Of a DNA stretch of 64,000 nt, positions 21,811 through 33,556 are shown one piece after another (the stretch's first letter is position 1; each line of letters begins with the position of its first letter). This stretch comes from Darksidea phi (Eukaryota; Ascomycota; Dothideomycetes; Pleosporales; Lentitheciaceae), in assembly GCA_030770425.1 (NCBI GenBank), contig JASJFT010000227.1, forward strand, positions 1 through 64,000, given 5' to 3'. The position numbers and the translations under genes are program-made. The notes under the pieces are model-generated. The model did no database searches and had not been told where the DNA came from. It saw nothing but the letters and a program-made list of their open reading frames with translations.

Positions 21811-21956
21811 CGTCAACATTGCCCCCAGGTGTTGCTGCACCCCAACCTCTGAACCTTCTCACCCGCCGTCCTCATCGGCAGAGCTGCAACGCCCCCATCG
21901 CCCCGGCCGCTCTCGTTGCGAGCCGTCGGTATTGAGCCTTCAGTATACAGATTCTC
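20378..21956. other. Divergent promoter region between NMNAT and UFD4 homologues
   Basis: About 1.6 kb of GC-rich DNA between two divergently transcribed housekeeping genes. Several ORFs up to 360 codons exist because of GC-rich composition, but they show low-complexity Arg/Pro/Ser/His translations with no domain, and I do not call them. The only structured feature is the hexanucleotide repeat at 21769-21810. Confidence 0.45.
21769..21810. repeat. (TGCCTG)7 hexanucleotide microsatellite
   Basis: Seven perfect copies of TGCCTG, ending about 146 bp upstream of the UFD4-like start codon, so probably in its 5' UTR or core promoter. A perfect repeat of this kind is likely to vary in length between strains. 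Confidence 0.95.
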
Positions 21957-24900
21957 ATGTCGTCCAGAGTGACTCGCTCTTCTGCGAGGCTTTCAGCAGG
22001 CTCTTCCACCGCCGCCAGCCCGCCGAACCCCCCCGCCCCTCTGCCTCCGCGCCCGCCGACGAGTTCCGTCCGTAAACGCAAGGCTGCCGCCCGCGAGCCG
22101 AGCTCCGAACAGTCGCCAGAGCATACAGAGACGCCGCTTGCCCGGGGTGCTCGCGCGAAGCGCACCAAGGTCGAGCCGCAGGACTCCCCTGCCCTCCAGC
22201 CGGGTCGCTCCAGGAAGGGCAAAGGAAAATCGGCAATGTCAGCGGCTGGGTACGTCCCTGCTGGCCTGCCATGTGGAGATGGCGAGGTGCTAATTGCAGA
22301 CAGGCCACCGCCAGATACCACCGAGGAGAAAACCGCTCCGCCAGCCCAGCCTTCTACATCAAAACGCGGAAAGAGCGGCCGCAGGGGCGCACAAGGTGAC
22401 AGCTCACGGCGGCCGCAGAAGCCGGCCAATGCTGAACCCAAGGCAGATGCCGCGCCCTTGTCATCACGACGGAGCTCCCGCAAGTCCATCTCTAAGTTCG
22501 ACGACGACGTAGCCATGGAGGACGCACCGGGTTCGCGGCCCGAGGACGAAGCACAGCAGTCGACCTCCGGTCCCGGCCGGCCAGACACAAGCGATGATAA
22601 CAGCGGGGACGGTCAGGGTAGAGATTTTGACGATGACGACGACGACGATGACCCCTTCGGCGCGGCAGGCTTCCTGGGTCGACAGCCTCCTCTGGCCGCC
22701 CTGCGTCACCTCACAGGCATGGCGGGCATCATGGCGGGCACAAATCAGCGGCTACGCGGTGTTCTTGACCAGCTGCGCTCAAAAGACATGTCCATTCAGC
22801 TCATCGCTCTCCAGGAGCTAGCCGAGGTGCTTCTGATATCGACTGAAGATAATCTCGCCGGCCACTTCTCTCCCGACGCGTACGTGAAGGAACTGGTCAT
22901 GCTTATGAAACCCAACGAATTCGGAGAAGAAAACCCAGAGGTCATGCTCCTCGCTTGCCGGTGTCTGGCGAACTTGATGGAAGCTCTCCCAGCCGCCACT
23001 GCCAACGTGGTCTACGGCGGCGCAGTCCCCGTGCTATGCTCGAAATTGCTTGAAATAAACTTCATTGACCTCGCTGAGCAGTGCCTGAGCACGCTCGAGA
23101 AGATTTCCGTCGAATTCCCAGCGGCGATTGTGCGAGAGGGCGGTCTCACAGCGTGCCTGACGTTTCTCGATTTCTTCGCCACGAGCACGCAGCGGACCGC
23201 CGTCACCACAGCCGCCAACTGCTGCCGCAACATCCCCGAGGATTCGTTTGCGACTGTTCGCGACGTAATGCCCATACTTAACAACATTCTAATGAATAAC
23301 GACCAGAAGGTTGTAGAGCAGGGTTGCATCTGCGTGTCAAGAATCGTTCAGAGCTTTAAGCATCACGAAAACAAACTAGAAGAACTCGTGAGCACCGATC
23401 TCCTCCGCGCCATCCTGAGGCTTCTACTACCTGGCACAACCAACCTCATCGGACCGAATATACACACCATGTTCCTCCAAGTGCTGGCTTACACGGCCAG
23501 GGCGAGCCCGCGACTTTCCGCAGAGCTGTTCAAGATGAATATTGTGGATACGCTTTACCAGATCCTCACAGGCGTTTCTCCGCCTAGCGACACGGAGAAT
23601 GTAGCTACCAAGATTGACACAGTCGTTATCATGCAAGCCCTGATTCACCGACCTAAAGATCAAGTCTTCGAGACGCTCAATGTCATCTGCGAGCTACTCC
23701 CTGACGTACCAAAGGAAGGTCTAAGGTATCTGGACGCCCTTTTCGATGCTGGCTATCCCGGCAACGATTTACCCCCCATCTCAGCAACCATATTAAACAA
23801 ATCCGCCAATGAGAAGCGTGTAAAGCTTCTCGAGGGTTGCAAACAGGAAGTTAAGCGTTTCGCTGTGATATTGCTACCGACTTTGACGGACGTATACTCG
23901 AGCACCGTCAATTTGAGCGTCCGACAGAAGGTGCTGACTGCACAGCTGAAGATGCTGTCCAATCTCGATACTGAGATCTTAGAAGAAGCCTTGCGTTCGG
24001 TGCCGTATGCGTCCTATCTCGCTTCAATCTTCTCCCAGCAGGATCACACCACCTTGGTCACCTACGCACTGCAGGCAGCAGAACTTCTGCTGCAGCGATT
24101 GGAGTCCATCTATCGACACCAGTTTTATAGAGAGGGTGTCATATCCGAAATCTCAAAGCTGGCGAACCGCCCTTGCAAGACCCTGGAATTGCGACCAAAG
24201 GACTCCAAAACCGCGATCGAAGTTGAGCCAGTTGCCGATTCGGGCTCAAGCTCCAGCTCATCAGCTGGAGACCCTGATGTGGACCAAGAAGTGCCCGATG
24301 AAACCGACGTCGAGATGCATTCCGAAGAAGATGAGGCTGAGAATGACAATGACGACGACCAACATGAACACAGCGATAATCACGAGGACGATGACGACTC
24401 AGATTCCTCCTCTTCATCTGATCGCTACGAACCGCTCCCATTCCCGGATGCCGAGGACATCATTACCCTCCGTGCGAAGAGGTTCATCGAAGCACACGAG
24501 AACGACAGCGCCAAAGCGGTCCGTGACAAAGCGGCAGCTACCCTGGAAGACCTCCAGTCACTTGCAAAAGATATCAAGCTTTGCGTGTTGGAGGACGGAC
24601 AAGGAAATTGTATGGAGCTGTTCACTCGCTTGGCGTCATACTTTGAGGGTGACGCGCTAGAGAGTATCACAAGCTACGAACTAATGGCGTCTAACATCGT
24701 TGAAGTCCTACTAGATGTCTTCTCCGCACCGGTGTCGTCACAGGGCGCAGACCATCGCGCACAGTTCTTGGAAGCTTTCATGCGCCCGAGCAGCCACAAT
24801 AAATCCAAAACCGCCAGCAGTGCCTCTCCAGCAACACCACTCAGCGTCTTGGTCAGCAAGCTCCAAGATCTTTTGAGCAGAGCCGAGCATTTTGAGGTCA

Positions 24901-27671
24901 TTACCGTCCACCAACATTCATACGATAGTCGCAGTAGCGCAACTTCAATGCTAGCGAAACAACTGCGCCTGAAACTTGTAGCTGATGAGGATTCTGGCAT
25001 TCCCAAAACTTATCGCAACATCATGGTCTCAATCCACGCCATTGCTACGTTTAAAGCGTTGGATGACTACTTGCGACCACGCATCAGCATAGCCGAACGA
25101 CCACGTGGATCGCGAAACAGGGATCATATCGCTGCGTACGCACAGGCACTAGCAGAAGGTCGTTCTCCAGGTCCTCCGCCTCCGCATACTCCGTCCGAGT
25201 CGACCAACCGATCTTCTCGGAAGTCGTCCAAAATAAAGCCATCTAATACCACGACCCCGACGCAGGCCGGACCGAGTTCAACCTCACAAGAAAAACCGCG
25301 TCGCTCTAGTAGGAGAAATCAAACCCAAGCACCCCCACCACTCCCGCCACCACCTCCACCGGCTCTGCCAAGATCAAACAGCGGACAAGATCCACTCGAA
25401 TGTGCAGATGAGGAGCGCCTGTCGGATCCCGACTCCATAGACGAGAACAGCGCATTGAATACAATCGTAGACGACTTTGACGACGACATGGACGAGGATC
25501 AACCGGATCCTTCAGCAGTGAGCGTTGAAGTTGCGCCCACCGGCAAGGTCACAGCCCGCAAGGAAGATGGCACACGTGTGGCTACGCCTGTCCAGGGACA
25601 ATCTGCAACAAAGCCGCCATCGCAAGACCGACTATCCACCCCTTCGCGACTTGCTTCGTTACTTCGTGCATCTGCTGCACATGGAGGACTTGGTGGTGCT
25701 GCCGGTGCCCTGTCCTATGCAGCTGCGGTGCAGTCCACACCCCAGGACTGGCACATCCAATTCAGCGTCAATGATCAGCCGATCTCGAATGATACGACCA
25801 TCTACCGCGCTGTCCACTTTAGTCAAGACCAGCCGGGAACGATGCCGCACCGAACGGTGTGGAATGCCATCCATACGATCAAATTCAAACGAGTGTCTGG
25901 TCCGCCACCGGCTGAGCCGAACGCGTTGACTCTGCCACCTGAATCAAAATTGGAAACGTCAGGTTTGCCGGTCTCCCTGGACAAGAACCCTGTGACCTCA
26001 GGGATCTTGCGATTGTTGAGCATTTTGCACAATCTGAACTCTAATCTAGACGACATCATTTCGGACAATCCGGAGCAGCTAAAGGTCAAGGCCGAACCAC
26101 TTTCTCAGTTTGTCAACACAAAGTTGACCGCAAAGCTTAACCGTCAATTGGAGGAGCCATTGATCGTCGCGAGCAACTGCCTACCAAGCTGGAGCGAGGA
26201 TCTAGCCCGCCTATATCCCTTCCTCTTCCCATTCGAGACTCGCCATCTCTTCCTACAATCCACTTCCTTCGGTTACTCTCGGTCAATGACCCGATGGCAG
26301 AATGCTCAGCCGACAAGCGATTCTCGACATGATCGTCATCGTGATGAGCGGCCGTTCCTTGGACGCCTTCAGCGGCAGAAGGTGCGCATCTCTCGGTCCC
26401 GTATCTTGGAATCCGCGATGAAGGTTATGCATCTTTATGGCCATTCTCCAAGCATCCTGGAGGTGGAGTACTTTGATGAGGTTGGTACCGGCTTGGGCCC
26501 TACCCTAGAGTTTTACTCTACCGTTTCGAAAGAGTTCTCCAAGAAGAAGCTTAAGCTATGGCGCGAGAATGAATCCAACGAAGGTGACGAATATGCTTTC
26601 GGCAAGCGCGGGCTCTTTCCCGCTCCTATGAGTGCAGAGCAGGCCGAGACTGAGAACGGTAAGAAGGTTGTCGAGCTTTTCCGAGTGCTCGGAAAGTTTG
26701 TTGCCCGCTCTATGCTGGATTCCAGGATCATCGACGTGTCGTTCAACCCAACCTTCTTCCGCGTTGGCGACGGGAGCGCCACCGTTGCTCCCTCTCTCGG
26801 AGCTATCAAGTCAGTCGATGACGACCTCGCCAAGTCACTCAAGCTTCTCAAGCAGTTTGCGGACGCGAAAAAGCGTGTCGACGAAGATGGCAGCCTAACA
26901 GCAAGCCAAAAGGCCGAAGCTCTTCAGAATATCGTCATACAGGGTTGCCGTGTTGAGGATCTTGGGCTCGATTTCACACTCCCTGGGTACCCCATCGAGC
27001 TTGTAGAGAACGGAGCGGACAAGAATGTCACGATTGAAAATGTTGATACATATGTCGAGGCGGTCCTCGACTTTACTCTAGGATCCGGAGTGCAGCGCCA
27101 GGCCGAGGCTTTTAGGGCGGGCTTTTCTGAAGTCTTCCCTTACTCTGCACTGAAAGCGTTCACTCCCGATGAGCTTGTTATGTTATTCGGCCGCGTCGAT
27201 GAGGACTGGTCTCTTGAGAGTAAGTTCGAGTATTTCGTAGTCTACTGCAACTCGTGCTAAATTCTCTGCAGCTCTAATGGACTCGATCAAGGCGGATCAT
27301 GGCTACAACCTGGACAGCAAGAGTGTTCGCAACCTGCTACAAACTATGAGCGAGTTTTCGGCCATGCAACGACGGGACTTCTTGCAATTCATCACTGGTA
27401 GCCCGAAGCTTCCCATAGGAGGTAAAGATAATTGTCAACGCATGCATTGGGCAATGACGCTAATCTTTCTCAAGGTTTCAAGAACCTCACTCCAATGTTC
27501 ACGGTTGTCTGCAAACCGAGCGAGCCGCCATTCACGTCAGATGATTACCTCCCAAGTGTCATGACTTGTGTCAACTATCTCAAGATGCCAGATTACAGTA
27601 GCATGGACATTCTGCGCGAAAAGCTGAGTGTTGCTATCATGGAGGGCCAAGGCGCCTTCCATCTTTCCTAG
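21957..27671 (+). CDS. UFD4: HECT-type E3 ubiquitin ligase, UFD4/TRIP12 type
   Basis: Three exons, 21957-27219, 27272-27421 and 27475-27671, give 1869 residues in frame. Ufd4 works in the ubiquitin-fusion-degradation and N-degron pathways, adding Lys29-linked ubiquitin to substrates for the proteasome. In sequence: a disordered Ser/Pro/Arg-rich N terminus (1-220) with an Asp run, an armadillo-like helical region (~235-720, starting [13 protein letters not shown]), an acidic low-complexity stretch (~765-830), a disordered Pro-rich middle (~1060-1190) and the C-terminal HECT domain (~1480-1869). The HECT domain has [20 protein letters not shown] and the catalytic Cys in [12 protein letters not shown] (about residue 1836). 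The last residues (GAFHLS) match the family end. Both introns lie inside the HECT coding part. Confidence 0.95.
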
Positions 27672-28525
27672 GCACGAAATTACGAACAGCACGGCTGGGA
27701 TCTGTCACAGAGCAAAGTGGGGTTCGGCGCATGTGTTCCTTATCAGGTCCGCGATTAGGGATCGACCTACTCGTACCTGCGCCTAGTTTATCGATATAGG
27801 CAAAGTATCTTTTTCTGATGCATGGATGTATTGTAGGAAGGGTAAGGATGGAATCTACTCTCTTACTGGAGTCCCTCTAACGACTTTTGGGATCCGACAG
27901 TATGCATTCTGGACGTACGTATGTAGTCGTCCCTGGCGTTTACCGACTGTACAACCCCATAGCGTATGCGCATCTAGTGGTCTAGTGGTCTAGTCAACGA
28001 GCTTAGGCGTATTCGAATTCAATAATTACAAATGCTATAGCGGCAGCCGCGTGATCCCATCGGGAACTGTTGCCTCCCTGTAAAAGTTCGTCATGGCGTG
28101 GGATTTCGGACCCTCGATGACGTTGAAGACATAATTTCGCGCTAAGAATTTGTCGCGCTCATCGATCCATGGAACGGGTGACGGCTGTCAGAATACGGCT
28201 GTCAGAATATCTCGGCACACTCAAATTTTGTTCTTCTCTCATATCTTATTGAACAAGAAGTGTGCCTGCTACGGGTTCCCATTTGAATGAATGCCAAGGC
28301 TGCCTCGGAGAAATTACGGCCGAGCAGCCGCATCCCAACACGGCGCCGTACAACGTCAACCACAATTCACGCCACGTCCTACTGTGAAACTGTGCGACGT
28401 CCTAGCTAACGTGCTTAATTACAGAGTATCGTCTGCTCAAGACACTTGAACCCCACGGATTCTTCCAATCTCGAGCATGCAATCAGAGTATTTCCGCATA
28501 AGACGAAAGCAACCCAAAACTCAAG
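27672..28525. other. Intergenic region UFD4 to CUE2 homologues
   Basis: Holds the UFD4-like 3' UTR and the promoter of the CUE2-like gene. A short duplicated phrase, GGCTGTCAGAATA, occurs twice near 28183-28208. No gene or RNA seen. Confidence 0.4.
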
Positions 28526-30196
28526 ATGGGTGAAGATATACAAATCTTAGAGGTGGGCACACATGATTTGCCCTTACAATGCGTACTAATATCCGGAAAG
28601 CAGGAATACTGCCCTCCCTTGGACCCCGCTCTCGTCCACGCGATCCACTCTGATTTTGCCGGACAAGCGGATGGAGTACAGCTGGCCAGGGAGCTATTAG
28701 ATGAACTAAGGCAAGCAGCGGCCACCGAACAGCTCACCGAATTTGATCCCTCGGGCAGCAGCGGCGGAGTGGTGCGATCCAGTCCGAGCAAGCAGAGCTC
28801 CGAGGACGTCGACTCGAACGCCGAGACGTGGATCTCGCAAACGACGGTGACCGATGATACGAGTCTCTCGAACGATATTGATAGACTGGGTTTGGGAAGT
28901 CTGAATGGTGCGAGTTCGGAGGGTTTGTTTGATGGCGGCTATTTTAGAGACACCAAGGGATTTGATGCACAGACGAAGGAGCTGCTGCTCGTGGAGACGT
29001 TTCCGACGTTACGAACTGAGCTTGTTGCTTATACATTGAAGAAGTGCAACGGTGACTTTAGCAAGGCGACGGATGAGCTACTAAACCATGTGTACTTCGA
29101 GGATGCGAGGGCAAGTCCGACGGAAGAAACGGTCGTTGCCAAGGGCATAGATGCGTTTTCGGAGGACCACCATGTGCCACGGCGGAGAAAGAAGGGTAAA
29201 GGCAAGAAAAAGAAGCAAACAGGCGCATACTACGATACAAGCCCTACATCTGGTTTAGAAGCGGACCCATGTCCGAACCCACCAACGAACAAATGGAAGG
29301 ACAGCAGCCAGGATGTTGAGTTCATAGCGACGCGGACAAACATATCGACCAAGATGGTATCCTCGTTGTATCACCATAACGGCGCATCTCTAGCAGCTAC
29401 CATCTTGGCAATCATCAAAAAGAACATGGTCTTGCACGAGAATGAGGAGCCCGACGCCGCCCTTATTCAATCCGCAATCGAGCTCACCGCTGATTTTCCC
29501 AACATAGATCTAGAATACGCCACCGCGATTGCGCGTCTGACCACCCCTTCGACCGCAAATGCACATCAACTTGCAAAGGCGCTTACTGTGTATCCCACAA
29601 CAAAGCTGCTATCCCAAGCCGACCTCAAGGTCATTCCCCGCTACGCTCCAGTCAACCTTTCAGACCCAGCATCCGAGCCTCCGAAGCTTCCCGTCCTCCC
29701 TTCGACCGCTGTGCCAAGAAGCACGGCTGCGCTAGCTGCAGCCCGCAGCTCGGCTTTCACACAAGCCTCCGCCGCCTACCGCAGAGGCAAGTCGGACCCT
29801 CTCATGAAAGCCGCCGCAGGCTACTACTCGCAGCTTGGTCGCGACTACAACAGCAACCTGCACGCATCTTCAGAATCTGATGCCGACGCGCTCGTCTCGA
29901 GTCAATCCACATCCAACATGCTCGACCTTCACGGCGTCAGTGTACAGAATGCTACACGGATAGCAAAGGAGCGGACACTGGCTTGGTGGGAAGGGTTGGG
30001 CGAGGAGAAAATTCCGGGAGGTGGCCGCAGAGGCGTTGCAGAGGGATACAAAATTGTCACGGGACTTGGACGACATAGTGAGGGTGGGAAGGGGAAGTTG
30101 GGTCCAGCCGTTGTTCGGAGCTTGGTTGGGGAGGGCTGGAAGGTTGAGGTTGGGAGTGGGCAGTTGGTTGTTTGGGGGTTGGCTAGGCGGCGGTAG
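28526..30196 (+). CDS. CUE2: CUE- and Smr-domain endonuclease, CUE2-like (no-go decay)
   Basis: Intronless, 556 residues. Yeast Cue2 is recruited to collided ribosomes and cuts the mRNA in no-go decay. A CUE-like helical segment lies at about residues 148-190 (LVETFPTLRTELVAYTLKKC, then GDFSKATDELLN). A basic KKGKGKKKK patch follows (~218-233), then a second helical region (~258-330). A DUF1771-like segment (about 415-440, AAGYYSQLGRDYNSNL) precedes the C-terminal Smr domain (~465-556), with its LDLHGV start and TGLGRHSEGGKGKLGPAV core containing the expected His residues. Order and size match the fungal Smr/CUE family. The name CUE2 rests on this architecture and not on an alignment. Confidence 0.88.
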   Translation: MGEDIQILEVGTHDLPLQCVLISGKQEYCPPLDPALVHAIHSDFAGQADGVQLARELLDELRQAAATEQLTEFDPSGSSGGVVRSSPSKQSSEDVDSNAETWISQTTVTDDTSLSNDIDRLGLGSLNGASSEGLFDGGYFRDTKGFDAQTKELLLVETFPTLRTELVAYTLKKCNGDFSKATDELLNHVYFEDARASPTEETVVAKGIDAFSEDHHVPRRRKKGKGKKKKQTGAYYDTSPTSGLEADPCPNPPTNKWKDSSQDVEFIATRTNISTKMVSSLYHHNGASLAATILAIIKKNMVLHENEEPDAALIQSAIELTADFPNIDLEYATAIARLTTPSTANAHQLAKALTVYPTTKLLSQADLKVIPRYAPVNLSDPASEPPKLPVLPSTAVPRSTAALAAARSSAFTQASAAYRRGKSDPLMKAAAGYYSQLGRDYNSNLHASSESDADALVSSQSTSNMLDLHGVSVQNATRIAKERTLAWWEGLGEEKIPGGGRRGVAEGYKIVTGLGRHSEGGKGKLGPAVVRSLVGEGWKVEVGSGQLVVWGLARRR

Positions 30197-31690
30197 TATC
30201 GCTTCTTCGCGAGTTGGTTTACGCTAACATGTGGGGTTTGGGGGGTGTGCTTGTGTTGATCTGGGGGTGCCCATGTTCGAAGATGTGGAGTCTTTTTGGA
30301 CCGAGCTTTGTGTAGTTGGCTATACGATTGTGTAATTGCTAGTTGGACGCTCTTCCGCCTTCAATGCTATATCACGGTCGTGCATTAGAGTTGTTCTCCA
30401 GGTCGGTTGAGCATAGAAAGCAATAATGTACGATAGCTTTCCTAATTCAATTCCAGCTCGATTAACCTCGTCTTATGTCCCCGAGAAAGCTACAGTACCT
30501 AGGGAGTGGCCGTTCTAGTCAAGGTCGCGTTCATGCCTGATTCAATGTTGGTTTCGTCGCCTCGGTTGTTTCGGTCTCCATTCGCTTACGTGGTTCGGGA
30601 CTAGCGTTACGCCAATCCAAACCCAAACTTCAACCTCGTTCCAGATCAGATGTTTTGTTCCAGATGCGCTTCACCACATGTGTCCTCATCGCACGCATCT
30701 TTCATTAATGTAGAATCAGATCGCAGCGCATTGTTGATGTTCGCTGCGGTGTAGTTGCGGCGAGGGAAGAAGCTTTGTCGGAGTAGCAAAGAGCCGTACG
30801 GCCCAGAAGCATTCCGAAACGAGCCTTCCGCTGTCACAATTCTAGCGCACGGAAGATCAAACTTACATTGTCACGACCTCTTTCAGGAAGTCGATGCTAG
30901 ATAGAGAGACTTGAGTTTCTTGAAACGGGCCTGAGAACGCCGCGCTGTCGTTTCATGGCAGTCTCGGCGCAGCTGTGACGTTAAAGCGGAGGAGTTGCTG
31001 TGGTTGGGAAGGCCGTTTGCGAAGTATCGACCGGCGAGAATGATGAACAGGAGTGAGCATGTTTTGGGTCGCGGCGCGTCCCTCTGCTGTCATTTCTTAG
31101 CCGATGTCCTGACGCTTTCAGATCGCTAAGTCTCATTGCCTGTTCAAGCACCTCCGATGCCAGAACGCACATGCAGAAGTTCCTACGTGCAACCCCCGAC
31201 TCAGGCCGATGTATGGATTCCCGCTGGCGTCATGTTTCGACATCCCGTATACTTCTTGGACATTTCCTGGACACCCACTGTCACAGGCTGGGCATAGCGC
31301 AACCTAAACAGCACCAGCATCATGGTTCAATATGATTTCATTGGCGCACGCTCAACGCTTTGCTAACGCCACGCGTAAATCTCTACCATTCACATCTGAT
31401 GGCGAAACTGAGCTATAACCCCCGTGGATTGAGCTGTCCGCTTGCCCGCAAATGGCAGATCTACATCGGTGCTGGAACATCGGCTTTGAAACTCCCAGTG
31501 AACCGGCCCGTCTTGCTTTATTATTTGGCAAAAGTATCGACTGTTTGATGGGTACACTTTTCTGAAGAGAACAAGGTAGCGCGCTGAGACGTACGGAAAG
31601 CTTGTTCAGTTTCCGATAGCTTCTGCCCCATGGAGTGTTACTATTTTCGGGCCCTTCCCAGTGCATGTGCGTTTTCTGCACTCCACTTGG
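30197..31690. other. Intergenic region without recognisable genes
   Basis: About 1.5 kb between the CUE2-like gene and the TATA box of the secreted repeat protein. The start is G-rich (3' end of the preceding gene). Short ORFs of about 60-126 codons have no domain features. No RNA gene or repeat was recognised. Confidence 0.4.
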
Positions 31691-31699
31691 TATATAAGG
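31691..31699 (+). promoter_or_regulatory. TATA box of the secreted Ala/Gly-rich gene
   Basis: The sequence TATATAAGG lies 178 bp upstream of the start codon at 31869. Pyrimidine-rich stretches typical of highly expressed fungal genes follow (about 31735-31800). A clear TATA box plus a CT-rich leader suggests a strong, regulated promoter. Confidence 0.6.
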
Positions 31700-31868
31700 C
31701 CTTCTGTCGTTGGAAAACCTCAGGGTCATCACGCCGCCTTTCCTTCCTACTTTCTTCCTAACTATTGCTGCTAGCCGGCTTTTTTATTTCTTTCTTCAAC
31801 TATTCACTGCAGCGCAGTGTTTATCGCCAATTCTTTACACGTGATAATTCCAGCATAAAACATCCAAC

Positions 31869-33556
31869 ATGAAGTTCTCCGCTTCCGTCGTTGCTGCTTT
31901 GGCGGCCTCTCCTTTCGTTGCGGCGGCCCCGGCTCCGTTCCAGCACATTGAGAAGAAATCGGTGGTGAGTGCCGCGTCTCTTTTTTCTTAAATCTATATT
32001 CCCGTCTCGGGGGCTAATCTGAGTTTAGGACACACGCACTGATGCGGGCGTTATGCCGGCTCACTTCGTTGCCAACCCCCGCGACATTGCCCTCGAAGAC
32101 ACCGTCCAGAAGCGTCAACTCGATCAGCTTCTCGGCGGACTTCTAGGTGGCAAAGGAAAGGGGAAAGCCGCCGGAGGGGATGCTGCTGCTGCGGGAGGAG
32201 CAGCGGGAGGAGCAGCGGGAGGAATTGGAGATCTGCTCGGTGGGCTTCTCGGTGGTAAGGGCAAGGGCAAAGGCAAGGCCGCGGGCAATGCTGCCGCGGG
32301 CAACGCTGCCGCTGCGAAGGGGAAGGCGAAGGGTAAGGGTAACGGAGGTGAGTTGTCACTGCGATCATTGCACACTAAGTGTCATCGAGCTAATGCATTC
32401 AAGCTGCCACTCCGGCTGCGGGGGCTGCAGGTGCTGCGGCGACTGGAAAGGCTAAGGGCAAGGGTGCGGGTGCGGGTGCTGCTGCTGTAAGTCACTTTCG
32501 CTCCACACAACTCCTCGCATTCCTTCGCTCGCGAAACATCTGGTGATTCCATGGAATACGACTAATTATTATGTACAGGGTGCGGCAAACAACGGCACAG
32601 CAGCTGCTGGTAAGTCATTTTAAGCTCTAAGTCTCTGTCTGCACCTCACTGACTCTTATTAGGCGGAGCAGCGGCAGGACAGGCGGCCGCAGGGCAAGCA
32701 GCTGCAGGACAAGCGGCAGCGGGTCAAGCAGCAGCAGGTCAAGCAGCAGCAGGTCAAGCAGCAGGAGGTCAAGCAGCAGCAGGACAAGCAGCAGCAGGAC
32801 AAGCGGCCGCAGGACAAGCAGCAGCAGGACAAGCGGCCGCAGGACAAGCAGCAGCTGGTACCCAAGGAACGGCCCCTGCCGCTGGTAAGTTTTTGTCGCT
32901 TCTCAACTCTTGATTCAATGCTAATATGATGGCTAGGTGTTGCAAACGGCGCTCAAGGTCAGGCTGGTGCCGGAGCTGCGGCCCAGGGCGCGACTCCTGC
33001 TGCCGGTATGCTTTCCGATATATCTTTGCTACTGCGATACAATACTAACATTTCCAATAGGTGCTGCGAACGGACAAACTGGTACCCAAGGCACTGCTGC
33101 CGACCCTGCTGCCGGTAAGCTCTCTTAACATTTCCCACCTGTGTGTACCAAGCTCACTCGAGGATAAGGTGTCGCGAACGGACAAGGCGTCGCTCAAGGC
33201 CAAGCTGGAGCTGCTGCTGGAGCCCAGGCACCCGCTCAAAGCCCGGATGCGGCTTTGGCGCCCGCAGCTCAGGCGCCTGCTGCTGGCGCTGCCGGAGCTC
33301 AGACTGGAACGGGTGCAGCGGCAAGCGGAGGTTAGTACCTATGGTTGTGGACTTTCAGATATCATCTCGCTAACTTGTCGAAGCTGCCGGAGCAGGAGCC
33401 GCCGCCGGCCAAGGTACTCAGGGAGCTGGTGTAGGCGCCCAGGGCGCGGGAGCAGGAGCCGCAGCTGGCAAAGGCACTCAAGGTGCTGGAGCTGCAAGTG
33501 CACAGAATGCTCAGGATGAGGAGGAGGAGGAGGAGGAGGATGCCACTGACAATTAG
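31869..33556 (+). CDS. Secreted Ala/Gly/Gln-rich repeat protein in nine small exons
   Basis: I do not recognise the family. Nine exons can be joined with GT-AG introns and no frame error: 31869-31964, 32029-32347, 32404-32486, 32579-32609, 32663-32884, 32937-33005, 33061-33114, 33169-33330 and 33384-33556 (1209 nt, 402 residues). The product starts with a clear signal peptide (MKFSASVVAALAASPFVAAAPAP). A QKR site follows at about residues 61-63, where Kex2 could cut. The segment LLGGLLGGKGKGK then occurs twice. Exon 5 encodes about a dozen GQAAA pentapeptides. Exons 6-8 each open with G(V/A)ANG(A/Q) and are rich in Ala, Gly and Gln. The C terminus is acidic (DEEEEEEED). Exons 5-8 all have phase 1 at both ends, so they can be gained or lost without a frameshift. 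A wall, matrix or adhesive role is conceivable but unproven. Confidence 0.85.
32663..32884 (+). repeat. 15-bp coding tandem repeat (GQAAA units)
   Basis: Most of exon 5 consists of imperfect 15-bp units of the form GGACAAGCAGCAGCA, about twelve in a row, each encoding GQAAA; one unit is changed to GQAAG. Third positions vary (GCA, GCG, GCC), so the array is under coding constraint and not a fresh slippage product. Confidence 0.92.

Noticed and set aside
20993..22075. Plus-strand ORF of 360 codons overlapping the UFD4-like start
   Set aside because: The translation is low-complexity Arg/Pro/Ser/His with a Cys-Ala run from the microsatellite. It overlaps the well-supported UFD4-like start in another frame and lies in GC-rich promoter DNA.
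21872..22588. Minus-strand ORF of 238 codons antisense to UFD4
   Set aside because: Shadow of the low-complexity N-terminal coding region; no recognisable domain.
32029..33556. RiPP (dikaritin-type) precursor gene
   Set aside because: A secretion signal and one KR site are present, but there are no multiple KR-separated identical cores and no UstYa-like or other modifying gene nearby.
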